A stretch of 36,369 nucleotides of DNA from JBGZFC01 sp964631255. Its GTDB lineage: Bacteria > Bacteroidota > Bacteroidia > Bacteroidales > Dysgonomonadaceae. The stretch is taken from the NCBI GenBank assembly GCA_964631255.1, contig CAZVWS010000021.1:1-36369 (forward strand). Direction: 5' to 3'. Of this stretch, positions 16,424 through 24,561 are shown one piece after another. The position numbers and the translations under genes were made by a program. The notes beneath the pieces are model-generated. The model saw only the letters and a list, made by a program, of their open reading frames with translations, had not been told where the DNA came from and ran no database searches. The number at the start of each line of letters is the position of its first letter. Within the stretch, counting starts at the first letter, position 1.

Positions 16424-17104
16424 TTATTCCACTACATCCTTCAAAAATCGGTACAAATCGGCAATTTGTGTGAAATCTTCCATCAATTGCATCGCGATGG
16501 CAGAAGTATAAATCCGTTCGTCGGTAATCGGCAGGGTTTTCAAAACATAGATTTGCTTGCGCTGCATCCAGGGTTGGAAAAAATCGGGCAAATCGTTTGG
16601 GAGAGGACGTTTGTATTCTTCTCCGGCAATCTCGAAACCGGCATCCAATGCTTTTTGTGCCATTTCCCGAAAAGATTCGCGGTTGTAATTTACCTCCTCC
16701 CGAAAACTGTCCATGGTTTTTCTTTTGGGCATAAAAAGACCCATACCGTACATAAAATGTTCATCGCTCAGTTCGGCGAAATAACCCGGAAAACTTTCCC
16801 AATGCGTGGTTTTTCGCTGAAAATTGAGCCACATATTGCTACGATACGGGTCTTTGTTGGGTGAAAACCGAATATCGCGATAAATGCGCGATACCATTTT
16901 CGAAGGTTTGGTTTCAAAACCGGAATCTATGGCGTACATAGCCGGCGCGAGCATAGCTCCCAACGATTGCAACGGCTGCAAAACCTTCGATTGATAAATG
17001 TGTTTCCGCTCTTCGAACCACGCCTTGTAATTATTTTCTTTTATTTCTTTCAGAAATTGAATGGCGGCGTGCGAAAATCCGTCGAAAATCGGTAACTCTT
17101 TCAT
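16424..17104 (-). CDS. DUF2461 (TIGR02453) domain protein
   Basis: 226-aa soluble protein of the DUF2461 family, function unknown. Recognised by the N-terminal FLKEIKENNYKAWFEERK, then SRIYRDIRFSPNKDPYRSN, and YFAELSDEHFMYGMGLF. Full length for the family, with no signal peptide. It begins 21 bp after the stop of the OB-like lipoprotein gene, suggesting an operon with that gene and the thermonuclease. No function can be inferred from the neighbours. Confidence 0.85.
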   Translation of the reverse strand: MKELPIFDGFSHAAIQFLKEIKENNYKAWFEERKHIYQSKVLQPLQSLGAMLAPAMYAIDSGFETKPSKMVSRIYRDIRFSPNKDPYRSNMWLNFQRKTTHWESFPGYFAELSDEHFMYGMGLFMPKRKTMDSFREEVNYNRESFREMAQKALDAGFEIAGEEYKRPLPNDLPDFFQPWMQRKQIYVLKTLPITDERIYTSAIAMQLMEDFTQIADLYRFLKDVVE

Positions 17105-17125
17105 ATTCGGGCGATAACTAATTAT

Positions 17126-17686
17126 TTATTCTACAATACGATAAGAATCTGCCGCTAAATGATAGAACGAAATGTAATCTTTGCCTTCGGCTGCTTTGCG
17201 TTCGGCTATGCGAGCGCGAAAATCATTTACTCTGTCCATTTCTGAACTGCCAACAGCCACACCTTCGGATTTTTGTTCGGTGGCGCAACCTTCGCCGCCT
17301 TCGCCGTGCTCGATATTGGTGCCTGCCAAAATCTCTTTTTCCATCTCTAACAAATCGGCTTCGGTTATTTTTTCTTCAACCAAAGTGCCTTCTACTCTCA
17401 CTTTTTTCTCCACGCTTGCCGGATCAAATTTTCCCAACACGCTGTTAGATTCCACGCGTAGCGTATTGTCTGTGTTTTCGCCTTCAATAAAAAGTTTCAT
17501 ACCGCTTTTTGAGCAAACATGGGTGCAGATGCCTTCCACGGCTACTGTTTGTCCGATAAATGCTTCGGGATTGGCAAGCAAATCATCTACCGATGCCAAT
17601 TTGTTTTGGGTTTTGCCTCCGCTACATCCCGCGATAAATGCGGTGAAAATAATGGCACATGCCACGAAAAAGTTTGTTGTTTTCAT
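17126..17686 (-). CDS. Lipoprotein with OB-fold-like domain
   Basis: 186 aa. Signal peptide with lipobox AFIAGCSGG (Cys at about residue 21). Residues about 30-110 look like an OB-fold anchor domain: LLANPEAFIGQTVAVEGICTHVC, KLFIEGENTDNTLRVES, then VEKKVRVEGTLVEEKI. A CxxxC pair (CTHVC) sits in the first strands and could bind a metal or form a disulfide. The region after about 115 has a short acidic linker with another Cys (GGEGCATEQ). Function unknown. First gene downstream of a consensus promoter at 17720-17750. Confidence 0.7.
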   Translation of the reverse strand: MKTTNFFVACAIIFTAFIAGCSGGKTQNKLASVDDLLANPEAFIGQTVAVEGICTHVCSKSGMKLFIEGENTDNTLRVESNSVLGKFDPASVEKKVRVEGTLVEEKITEADLLEMEKEILAGTNIEHGEGGEGCATEQKSEGVAVGSSEMDRVNDFRARIAERKAAEGKDYISFYHLAADSYRIVE

Positions 17687-17719
17687 TTTGAATGATTTTA
17701 ATTAAATGTAATTTGTCGC

Positions 17720-17750
17720 CAAAGTTAGTTTTTTTTTGATAATTGACAAA
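17720..17750 (-). promoter_or_regulatory. Consensus Bacteroidota promoter for the lipoprotein-DUF2461-thermonuclease unit
   Basis: On the minus strand TTTG (17747-17750), a 19-bp spacer and TAACTTTG (17720-17727) match the TTTG-N19-TAnnTTTG consensus exactly. The -7 box is 33 bp upstream of the lipoprotein start codon. Confidence 0.8.
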
Positions 17751-17802
17751 AGCGAAAATAGGATTTGACTGTTTTGTCTGTTTTTGTCTCTGAATTAAAT
17801 GT

Positions 17803-19131
17803 CTAAATAATCGGCAAACCCATACCCGTGATTTTTCTATACATCTCTAAAGCATACACGTCCGTCATACCCGAAATATAGTCAATCATCGATTGCAAAC
17901 GAGTGTACAGGTCGTCCGATTCGGGTTCAAATTGTGTGGGAATCCTTTGTAGCAACAGTTTGGAGTAGGTGTGTTGCGGATGAAGTATTGCCTCGGTCAG
18001 CTTTTCGAGTAAAAATCCAATTATTCTGTAACCGGCAAGTTCCACATCCAACACTTCGCGCGAGCGATAAATATTGTTCACGGCATAATCGGCACAGGCA
18101 TTGTATGCCGATAAACTGTTTTGAGGAATATGACGAATGAGCGAACCCGAAAAATCTCCTTGCAGAATAGCCTCCTCATTTTGTAGAAAAACACGAGAAC
18201 ATTCGTTTACCAAAAGACCAATTACGCCGGAACGTAAATAAGATAATTGTTCATTCACATCGCTCACCATGTTGCAGGTTTTCTCTTTTCTGGCTCTGTC
18301 TTCTTCGTCAAAGAATTGTAGTAAAAGTTCTTTCGCCTTCTCTGTAGAAACGAGATGTAACTTGTGGGCATCCTCAATATCCATTATCTGATAACAAATA
18401 TCGTCGGCAGCTTCAACCAAATAAACCAGCGGGTGGCGTGCAAATTGAGTTGGATTTTGTCGTAAGAAATTAATATTTAGTTCATTGGCTATTTTTTGGT
18501 AATCGGATTCTTCTGAAGCAAAAAAACCAAATTTATTTTTCCCACCACAAAGCTCCGACGAGTAGGGATATTTTATAATAGATGCCAACGTGGTGTATGT
18601 CAGTGCAAAGCCTCCTTTTCGGCGTCCTTTGAACTGATGCATCAGCAGGCGGATTGCATTAGCATTGCCATCGAAAGAGGTGAAATCTGACCAACGGCCA
18701 TTTTCTTTTTCAACCATGCTTTGCAACTCTTTGCCTTTTCCTTCCGAAAAAAAGGTGGAGATGGCCTTCTCGCCCGAGTGTCCAAATGGTGGATTGCCCA
18801 AATCGTGCGCCAAGCATCCTGCCGAAACAATTGCGCCAATCTCTTCGAAATGTGCCTCCGATTTGGGGTTGTGGTTGCGCAATTCGCGCCCTATAATTTC
18901 GCCCAACGAACGCCCCACGCAAGAAACTTCCAAGCTGTGTGTAAGCCGATTGTGCACAAAAACACTTCCCGGCAGCGGGAAAACTTGCGTTTTGTTTTGC
19001 AAACGACGAAAGGGTGATGAAAATATCAGTCGGTCGTAATCGCGCTGGTATTCAGTTCTCTGGTGTACGCTTTTGTTTTGGTAATCCTCCATGCCAAATC
19101 GCTTTGCCGATAAAAGTAGTTGCCAATCCAT
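17803..19131 (-). CDS. dgt: Deoxyguanosinetriphosphate triphosphohydrolase (dGTPase)
   Basis: HD-domain enzyme that hydrolyses dGTP to deoxyguanosine and tripolyphosphate; 442 aa. The N-terminal SSPFRRLQNKTQVFPL is a strong dGTPase hallmark. Metal ligands of the HD domain are visible in HNRLTHSLEVS (His65) and CLAHDLGNPPFGHSGE (His109-Asp110), with a later EAADDICYQIMDIEDA. Start at 19131 (MDWQLLLSAKRFG) is preferred over an in-frame start 36 bp upstream. No operon partners; the gene lies between the tRNA-Leu pair and the OB-lipoprotein unit. Confidence 0.93.
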   Translation of the reverse strand: MDWQLLLSAKRFGMEDYQNKSVHQRTEYQRDYDRLIFSSPFRRLQNKTQVFPLPGSVFVHNRLTHSLEVSCVGRSLGEIIGRELRNHNPKSEAHFEEIGAIVSAGCLAHDLGNPPFGHSGEKAISTFFSEGKGKELQSMVEKENGRWSDFTSFDGNANAIRLLMHQFKGRRKGGFALTYTTLASIIKYPYSSELCGGKNKFGFFASEESDYQKIANELNINFLRQNPTQFARHPLVYLVEAADDICYQIMDIEDAHKLHLVSTEKAKELLLQFFDEEDRARKEKTCNMVSDVNEQLSYLRSGVIGLLVNECSRVFLQNEEAILQGDFSGSLIRHIPQNSLSAYNACADYAVNNIYRSREVLDVELAGYRIIGFLLEKLTEAILHPQHTYSKLLLQRIPTQFEPESDDLYTRLQSMIDYISGMTDVYALEMYRKITGMGLPII

Positions 19132-19164
19132 TTCAATTATTTTTGCTTTGTATGTATGTGAATA

Positions 19165-19172
19165 CAAAAGTA
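19165..19172 (-). promoter_or_regulatory. -7 box upstream of dgt
   Basis: TACTTTTG on the minus strand, 33 bp before the chosen start at 19131; this spacing is similar to that of other promoters here and supports that start. The nearest TTTG upstream is 25 bp away, so the -33 element is weak. Confidence 0.5.
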
Positions 19173-19307
19173 AAACAATGTTTTGATGTTGTGGTTACAA
19201 AAAACAATAAATAAAATGAAGTGATTTTTTTGAAAGAGTGATAAACTGAATCGGATGGATGTGTAGATTTTATTATGGTAGTTGTTGCGATTGCGAGATT
19301 GGTTAAA

Positions 19308-19332
19308 CTAAAAAAACTCGCCACCAACGAGT
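19308..19332 (-). terminator. Intrinsic terminator of the tRNA-Leu transcript
   Basis: On the minus strand ACTCG, a 7-nt loop, CGAGT and a run of seven T. It starts directly after the 3' end of tRNA-Leu(GAG). Confidence 0.8.
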
Positions 19333-19415
19333 GCGCAGGATGAGACTCGAACTCACACGCCGTAACCGGCACTACCCCCTCAAAGTAGCGTGTATACCAA
19401 TTTCACCACCTGCGC
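19333..19415 (-). tRNA. tRNA-Leu (anticodon GAG)
   Basis: 83-nt class II tRNA. Acceptor arms GCGCAGG and CCTGCGC pair perfectly. The anticodon stem is CTACT/GGTAG around the loop TTGAGGG, giving anticodon GAG (Leu, CUC/CUU). It has a long variable arm, and a T-arm with GTTCGAGTC. CCA is not encoded. It lies 43 bp downstream of the second tRNA-Leu on the same strand. Confidence 0.95.
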
Positions 19416-19458
19416 AAAAAATGTATCTGAAAAATCGAACTCTCTTATCCGATTTTGT

Positions 19459-19541
19459 GCCCGGAACAGGACTCGAACCTGCACATCGTTTCCAACACTA
19501 GTACCTGAAACTAGCGCGTCTACCAATTCCGCCATCCGGGC
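19459..19541 (-). tRNA. tRNA-Leu (anticodon CAG)
   Basis: 83-nt class II tRNA. Acceptor arms GCCCGGA and TTCCGGGC-type 3' side close the molecule. The anticodon stem CTAGT/ACTAG encloses TTCAGGT, giving anticodon CAG (Leu, CUG). It has a variable arm, and a T-arm with GTTCGAGTCC. CCA is not encoded. Transcribed first in the two-tRNA unit. Confidence 0.95.
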
Positions 19542-19632
19542 AGTACAAATAGGTCGGAAACACGTTGTGCTTTAAATGCTGAACATTCTATTAAAAAATC
19601 GCATCTAACCTCCGTGCTTTAAATCCGGCGTG

Positions 19633-19663
19633 CAAAAGTACAATTTTTTCGCGTAATTGCAAA
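19633..19663 (-). promoter_or_regulatory. Consensus promoter of the tRNA-Leu pair
   Basis: On the minus strand TTTG (19660-19663), a 19-bp spacer and TACTTTTG (19633-19640) match the Bacteroidota consensus exactly. It predicts a leader of about 85 nt before the first tRNA; that leader contains two copies of an 11-bp sequence (GTGCTTTAAAT at 19567 and 19614 on the plus strand). Confidence 0.8.
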
Positions 19664-19772
19664 CTTTTTCCGCATTTTTCAGAAATGATACATAAACATC
19701 TCGATTTTTCCACAAAATGAAAAATGCGTTCGCAACCAAAACATATTTTTTAATACAAGAGGAAATGATGAT

Positions 19773-19861
19773 GAGATAAGAAATGAGGTCAATATGTCAG
19801 GTATTCAGGTAAATAAATCACCTCTAAAGTCTTGATTCTTATCTCTTGTTTCTTGGCTCTA
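19773..19861. repeat. Heptad-periodic intergenic repeat with flanking inverted repeat
   Basis: From 19827, consecutive 7-bp units end in TCTT (aagTCTT, gatTCTT, atcTCTT, gttTCTT), and a fifth ends in TCTA. The 10-bp word GAGATAAGAA at 19773 is the exact inverse complement of TTCTTATCTC at 19836, so the RNA could fold into a long hairpin with a 53-nt loop. Function unknown. Confidence 0.55.
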
Positions 19862-20002
19862 AATCAGAAATACATGAATGTTTGTTGATTTTTAATCGAT
19901 TAATAAAAAAATCGACAAAACATATCCATCTAATAATCAATAAAATAAAAAAATAATGCAAGAGATATTGAATTTTGTCGGTTAATAGTGAAAAATTATG
20001 AT

Positions 20003-20010
20003 TAATTTTG
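20003..20010 (+). promoter_or_regulatory. -7 box of the rseC-rnf operon
   Basis: TAATTTTG followed by CATC, 39 bp before the rseC start codon at 20050. The closest TTTG upstream is 25 bp away, so only the -7 element is convincing. Confidence 0.5.
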
Positions 20011-20049
20011 CATCATTGTTTTTCGCGAACAATAAAAAAGTCATTGTCG

Positions 20050-20460
20050 ATGATAGAACACCAAGGCATAGTAACCCACGTATCGGGCAATAAAATATCG
20101 GTAAAGATTCTGCAACAATCGGCTTGCAGCAGTTGTCATGCCAAAAGCGCGTGTATGGCAGCCGACTCGAAAGAGAAAATAGTAGATATTGTGGATTATA
20201 GCGGCCAATATAAAATGAACGATTTGGTTGTTATTGAGGGCAAAAAATCGGTAGGATACCGGGCTGTTTGGTGGGCGTTTGTCGTGCCACTCATCATTCT
20301 GGTGTTTACGCTGTTTTTTGCCGTTTCGGTATGGGGCTGGGGCGAAACACAAGCTGCCGTGGCATCCGTGCTTGCTTTGGTGCCTTATTATCTGGTTCTG
20401 TACTTTTTTCGCGAAAAAATGGCCGATTCATTTAAGTTTACAATCAAAACAAAAAATTGA
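20050..20460 (+). CDS. rseC: RseC/MucC-family SoxR-reducing system protein
   Basis: 136 aa. The N-terminal half has a cysteine cluster (SACSSCHAKSACMAAD) that could bind a redox centre. Two transmembrane segments follow (about residues 72-95 and 99-118). In many bacteria RseC-family proteins are encoded beside rnf/rsx genes and help redox sensing or RNF assembly (family knowledge). Start ATG at 20050 (MIEHQGIVTHV) is the family-like start; an upstream in-frame start at 20008 overlaps the -7 box. It ends 12 bp before rnfB. Confidence 0.88.
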   Translation: MIEHQGIVTHVSGNKISVKILQQSACSSCHAKSACMAADSKEKIVDIVDYSGQYKMNDLVVIEGKKSVGYRAVWWAFVVPLIILVFTLFFAVSVWGWGETQAAVASVLALVPYYLVLYFFREKMADSFKFTIKTKN

Positions 20461-20472
20461 TATTTAAATAAT

Positions 20473-21342
20473 ATGAGTGTATTACTTTCTGCTGTTGCCA
20501 CCTTGGGTGCAATTGGTGCCGGAAGCGCGGCAATTCTCTACTTTGTAGGGCAAAAATTTCATGTAGAGGAAGATCCACGCATTGGCGAGGTGCAAGAGGC
20601 ACTGCCTGCCGCCAACTGTGGCGGATGTGGTTTTCCGGGATGCTCTGCCTTCGCGGGTGCTTGCGTACAAGCCGAAACGTTAGACAACTTGTTTTGCCCC
20701 GTGGGCGGACAAGACACGATGAACAGAGTTGCCGAAATTTTGGGTAAAGCAGCTGCTACTTCGGCAAAAAAAATAGCCGTGGTTCGCTGCAACGGAACGT
20801 GCGACGAGCGACCCCGATTGAATTTATACGACGGTGCATCCAATTGTGCCATTGCCGCGTCGCTTTACGGAGGCGATACCGGTTGCTCGTTCGGCTGCTT
20901 GGGCTTGGGCGATTGTGTAGATTCGTGCGCTTTTGATGCCATCCACATCAACCCGCAAACCCTGCTTCCCGAAGTGGTAGAGGACAAATGTACCGCTTGT
21001 GGTGCTTGCGTGAAAGCATGTCCAAAAAGCATTATCGAATTGCGTAAGCAAGGACCTAAATCGCGCCGTATTTTTGTGAGCTGCGTAAACAAAGACAAAG
21101 GCGGTGTTGCCAAAAAGGCGTGCAATGTAGCCTGTATCGGTTGTTCCAAATGCCAACAAGCTTGCGCGTTTGATGCCATCACCATTGAAAATAATTTGGC
21201 ATACATCAACGACGACAAATGTCGCTTGTGCCGCAAATGTGTATCTGTGTGCCCAACGAATTCTATTTGGGAACTCAATTTCCCGCCCAAAAAGGAGACG
21301 CCACCTCCGGCAGCTAAAAAAGAGGAAGAAGTAACAGCATAA
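20473..21342 (+). CDS. rnfB: RNF complex subunit B (iron-sulfur protein)
   Basis: 289-aa electron-transfer subunit of the ferredoxin:NAD+ oxidoreductase RNF. One N-terminal membrane segment (about residues 5-25). Then the 4Fe-4S domain NCGGCGFPGCSAF (Cys49, 52, 57) with a fourth Cys near 75, and ferredoxin-type clusters CTACGACVKACP, CIGCSKCQQAC and CRLCRKCVSVCP. RnfB probably takes electrons from ferredoxin. Ends with a short Pro/Lys/Glu tail. Confidence 0.96.
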   Translation: MSVLLSAVATLGAIGAGSAAILYFVGQKFHVEEDPRIGEVQEALPAANCGGCGFPGCSAFAGACVQAETLDNLFCPVGGQDTMNRVAEILGKAAATSAKKIAVVRCNGTCDERPRLNLYDGASNCAIAASLYGGDTGCSFGCLGLGDCVDSCAFDAIHINPQTLLPEVVEDKCTACGACVKACPKSIIELRKQGPKSRRIFVSCVNKDKGGVAKKACNVACIGCSKCQQACAFDAITIENNLAYINDDKCRLCRKCVSVCPTNSIWELNFPPKKETPPPAAKKEEEVTA

Positions 21343-21399
21343 CACAAAAAAACTTCGTATCATCTACCCTATCAACCATTCATTATTGAATAAAGATAT

Positions 21400-22731
21400 A
21401 TGTTAAAAACATTCAGAATTGGAGGTATCCACCCCAAAGAAAACAAATTTTCTGCCGGACAAGCAATACAACCCATTGCCATCCCCGAGCAGGTAATTAT
21501 CCCTTTGGCACAACACATTGGCGCACCTTGCCAGCCCGTTGTAAAAAAAGGAGATAAAGTGAAGGTAGGAACCCTTATCGGAAAAACGGTTGGATTTGTA
21601 TCGGCAAACATTCACTCATCGGTTTCGGGCACTGTGCTCAAAATTGATAAAACGTTAGATACAAGCGGCTACAAACGCGATGCCGTTTACATTAACGTGG
21701 AGGGAGACGAGTGGGAAGAATCCATCAAACGTACCGAAACTTTAGACAAAGAGTGCACGCTTTCGGCGAAAGAGATAATCGATAAAATTGCCGCCGCCGG
21801 CATTGTAGGCATGGGTGGAGCCACCTTTCCCACCCACGTGAAACTGATGCCCCCGCCCGGAACCAAAGCCGAAATACTTATTATAAACGGTGTGGAGTGC
21901 GAACCATATCTCACGGCAGACCACCAACTGATGATGGAAAAAACCGAAGAGATTCTGGTTGGTATTTCTATTTTGATGAAGGCGATAAACGTGAGCAAAG
22001 CCGTTGTGGGAATAGAAAATAACAAAAAAGATGCCATCAGCAAAATGTCGTCGTTGGCAAAATCGTATGCCGGCATAGAAGTGCAACCGCTCAAAGTGCA
22101 ATATCCGCAAGGAGGCGAAAAGCAGCTGATTGATGCCGTTATTCGTCGCCAGGTGCCGAGTGGTGCTCTCCCAATATCGGTGGGCGCGGTGGTGCAAAAT
22201 ATTGGAACGACCTTTGCCGTTTACGAAGCCGTTCAGAAAAACAAACCATTGGTGGAGCGAGTGGTAACCGTTACCGGCAAAGATGTGAAAAAACCGTGCA
22301 ACGTACTCTCACGCATCGGTGTTCCTCTGAACAATTTGATTGATTTCGCGGGCGGATTGCCCGAAACTACCGGCAAGGTGGTAAGCGGTGGTCCCATGAT
22401 GGGAAAAGCGATTGCCAATACCGAAATTCCGGTTACTAAAGGCACGTCGGGCATACTGATTGTTCCCACGCTGGAAGCGAAACGCAAACAAATGAAAGAT
22501 TGCATACGCTGCACCAAGTGTGTCAATGTTTGCCCCATGGGATTGAATCCCACGTTATTGATGAACTTGACCGAATACAGTGTTTGGGATAACGCCGAAA
22601 AAAATCGCATAACCGATTGTATCGAGTGCGGTTCGTGCAGTTTCACCTGTCCTGCCGATCGTCCGTTGTTGGATTACATCCGTTTGGGAAAAGGGAAAGT
22701 GATGTCGATAATAAGAGCGAGAAAATCTTAG
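21400..22731 (+). CDS. rnfC: RNF complex subunit C (NADH/FMN and 4Fe-4S protein)
   Basis: 443-aa peripheral subunit that exchanges electrons with NAD(H) (family role). N-terminal NqrA-like region with GDKVKVGTLIG, then GIVGMGGATFPTHVK and INGVECEPYLTADHQLM, the flavin/NADH-site motifs also found in complex I subunit NuoF. Two C-terminal 4Fe-4S motifs: CIRCTKCVNVCPMGL and CIECGSCSFTCPADRPLLDYIR. It lies 57 bp after rnfB. The C-terminus is short, without the long Ala/Lys-rich extension of enterobacterial RnfC. Confidence 0.96.
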   Translation: MLKTFRIGGIHPKENKFSAGQAIQPIAIPEQVIIPLAQHIGAPCQPVVKKGDKVKVGTLIGKTVGFVSANIHSSVSGTVLKIDKTLDTSGYKRDAVYINVEGDEWEESIKRTETLDKECTLSAKEIIDKIAAAGIVGMGGATFPTHVKLMPPPGTKAEILIINGVECEPYLTADHQLMMEKTEEILVGISILMKAINVSKAVVGIENNKKDAISKMSSLAKSYAGIEVQPLKVQYPQGGEKQLIDAVIRRQVPSGALPISVGAVVQNIGTTFAVYEAVQKNKPLVERVVTVTGKDVKKPCNVLSRIGVPLNNLIDFAGGLPETTGKVVSGGPMMGKAIANTEIPVTKGTSGILIVPTLEAKRKQMKDCIRCTKCVNVCPMGLNPTLLMNLTEYSVWDNAEKNRITDCIECGSCSFTCPADRPLLDYIRLGKGKVMSIIRARKS

Positions 22732-22934
22732 AGCTTCTTTGCGTTGCCGATAGCTCGGCTCAAATATCGAAAGAAAAAAGTTTTTTTATAGCGAAAAAAA
22801 AGACAAAATATACGAAGAGTTGGTGGTTCAAAACCAAAAGAATCGCAACATTCCGTAAATCATTATTGTAACAAACAATAGAAAGCAAGGCAAAAAACTC
22901 TGAACCCTTTGCCCAATGCTATCAGCAAAAAATT
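22732..22934 (+). other. 203-bp gap within the rnf operon (rnfC-rnfD)
   Basis: All other gaps in the rseC-rnf cluster are at most 73 bp or overlap, so this one stands out. It contains a small GCCGA/TCGGC hairpin (22746-22759) with no T-run, an A/T-rich centre, and an ATTGT/ACAAT pair near 22866-22880. I see no gene and no clear terminator or promoter in it. Confidence 0.6.
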
Positions 22935-23894
22935 ATGGAAAATAAATTAGTAGTATCTCCATCTCCGCACATACACAGCGGAGACAGCATTCAGAAAAAC
23001 ATGTACGGCGTACTCATCGCGCTCATTCCGGCGTTCTTGGTGGCGGTGTACGTATTTCGTCTCGATGCCGTAATCATCACGGCACTATCGGTACTGTTTT
23101 GTATCGGCTTTGAATATCTTATCGCCAAATTTATTATGAAAAAAGAGCCAACCGTTTTCGATGGCTCGGCAATCATTACCGGTGTGCTGTTGGCATTTAA
23201 CGTGCCGTCCAATTTGCCCATCTGGATTTTGGCAATAGGCTGCCTTTTTGCCATTGGCGTTGTGAAAATGGCTTTTGGCGGTTTAGGAAACAATATCTTT
23301 AATCCGGCAATAGCGGGCAGGATTTTCTTGCTTATCTCTTTTCCAGCGCAAATGACCACGTGGCCCACGCCCGAAGTTGGCACTGCAACCGATGCCGTTA
23401 CCTCGGCAACCGTTTTGTCGCACCTCAAATTTTCGCCCGACGCATTGCCAACCATTGGTAATATGTTCTTCGGATTCGAAGGAGGTTCTATCGGCGAAAT
23501 GAGTGCATTGGCACTTTTGCTTGGGTTGGTATATCTGTTGGTCAAGAAAATTATCACGTGGCACATTCCTATTTCCATTATCTTATCGGTAGCCGTATTT
23601 ACCGGAATTTTGTATATTTTCAATCCAATTCCGCTATACAATCCGCTGATACATTTGTTTTCGGGCGGACTTATGTTGGGAGCTATTTTTATGGCAACCG
23701 ATTACGTTACCTCACCCATGACCAAACGCGGCATGCTCATTTATGGTACCAGCATTGGTCTGATAACCGTGTGTATTCGTTTGTGGGGCGCATATCCCGA
23801 AGGCGTTTCGTTTGCCATCTTGCTCATGAATGCATTCACACCATTAATCAACAACTACACAACACCAAAGAAATTTGGCGAAGCAACAAAATAA
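22935..23894 (+). CDS. rnfD: RNF complex subunit D (covalent FMN membrane core)
   Basis: 319-aa membrane subunit, homologue of NqrB, about nine hydrophobic segments. The flavinylation motif is DAVTSATVLS, making Thr159 the expected covalent FMN acceptor; the residue before Ala is Ser instead of the more usual Gly of SGAT. FGGLGNNIFNPAIAGR and FMATDYVTSPMTKRG are family motifs. Its stop precedes the rnfG start by 7 bp. Confidence 0.96.
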   Translation: MENKLVVSPSPHIHSGDSIQKNMYGVLIALIPAFLVAVYVFRLDAVIITALSVLFCIGFEYLIAKFIMKKEPTVFDGSAIITGVLLAFNVPSNLPIWILAIGCLFAIGVVKMAFGGLGNNIFNPAIAGRIFLLISFPAQMTTWPTPEVGTATDAVTSATVLSHLKFSPDALPTIGNMFFGFEGGSIGEMSALALLLGLVYLLVKKIITWHIPISIILSVAVFTGILYIFNPIPLYNPLIHLFSGGLMLGAIFMATDYVTSPMTKRGMLIYGTSIGLITVCIRLWGAYPEGVSFAILLMNAFTPLINNYTTPKKFGEATK

Positions 23895-23901
23895 GAATAC
23901 A

Positions 23902-24561
23902 ATGGCTAAATTAAAATCTACATTCAAAAATATGTTCCTTTCGCTGTCCATCATCAGCTTGGTTGTGGCGGTTCTTTTGGCGCAAGTGAACAAAATGACG
24001 GCAAAACCCATTGCCGATGCCAAAGCATTGAAATTAGAAAATGCGATAAAAGAGGTAGTGCCCGCTTTCGACAACAATCCCGTTGCCGAAGCCTACAAAA
24101 TGCCTACCGCGCAAGGCGATTCACTGTTGGTTTACCCTGCCAAGATGGGCGACCAAGTGGTTGGTTTTGCCGTGAATAGCTATTCCAATAATGGATTTAG
24201 CGGAAACATACAAATCATGGTTGGGTTTGATATGGAAGATAAAATAGTGAACTATGCTGTGCTTTCGCATGCCGAAACACCGGGTTTGGGTTCGAAAATG
24301 GACGAATGGTTTCGTGATGCCGGCAAACCCAATCAATTGGTAATAGGCAGAAATCTGTCTGAAGGAAATTTGACCGTTTCAAAAGATGGCGGGCAAGTGG
24401 ATGCCATTACCGCATCTACTATAACGTCGCGTGCATTTTTGGAAGCGATAAATCTGGCATACTCCGTTTATAAAGAGAGCGATACCGATGCCGAAACAGG
24501 TGCAACTACAAGCGAAAACGGCGATAAAAACGAAGAAGAAGGAGGAGAAAACAATGAATAA
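23902..24561 (+). CDS. rnfG: RNF complex subunit G (covalent FMN protein)
   Basis: 219-aa homologue of NqrC with an N-terminal membrane anchor (about residues 8-28) and an extracytoplasmic FMN domain. LSHAETPGLGSKM (about 121-133) and AITASTITSRAF (about 168-179) are the family motifs; Thr173 is the likely FMN acceptor. The motif is an AST variant rather than GAT. The C-terminus ends in an acidic Glu/Asn-rich tail. ATG at 23902 is preferred over an upstream in-frame start inside rnfD. It overlaps rnfE by 8 bp. Confidence 0.95.
   Translation: MAKLKSTFKNMFLSLSIISLVVAVLLAQVNKMTAKPIADAKALKLENAIKEVVPAFDNNPVAEAYKMPTAQGDSLLVYPAKMGDQVVGFAVNSYSNNGFSGNIQIMVGFDMEDKIVNYAVLSHAETPGLGSKMDEWFRDAGKPNQLVIGRNLSEGNLTVSKDGGQVDAITASTITSRAFLEAINLAYSVYKESDTDAETGATTSENGDKNEEEGGENNE

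Larger units (their letters stand above)
19542..20049. other. 508-bp intergenic region between the tRNA pair and rseC
   Basis: It holds the tRNA promoter on the left and the rseC -7 box on the right. Between them is non-coding sequence with heptad-periodic TCTT repeats (19827-19861), a tandem octamer TCAGGTAT/TCAGGTAA (19797-19812) and a 10-bp inverted repeat GAGATAAGAA/TTCTTATCTC (19773-19782 and 19836-19845). I see no credible open reading frame in it. Confidence 0.7.

Noticed and set aside
22617..22871. 84-codon frame spanning the end of rnfC and the rnfC-rnfD gap
   Set aside because: Its first part is a shifted reading of conserved rnfC sequence, and the rest is Lys/Ser-rich with no similarity seen.
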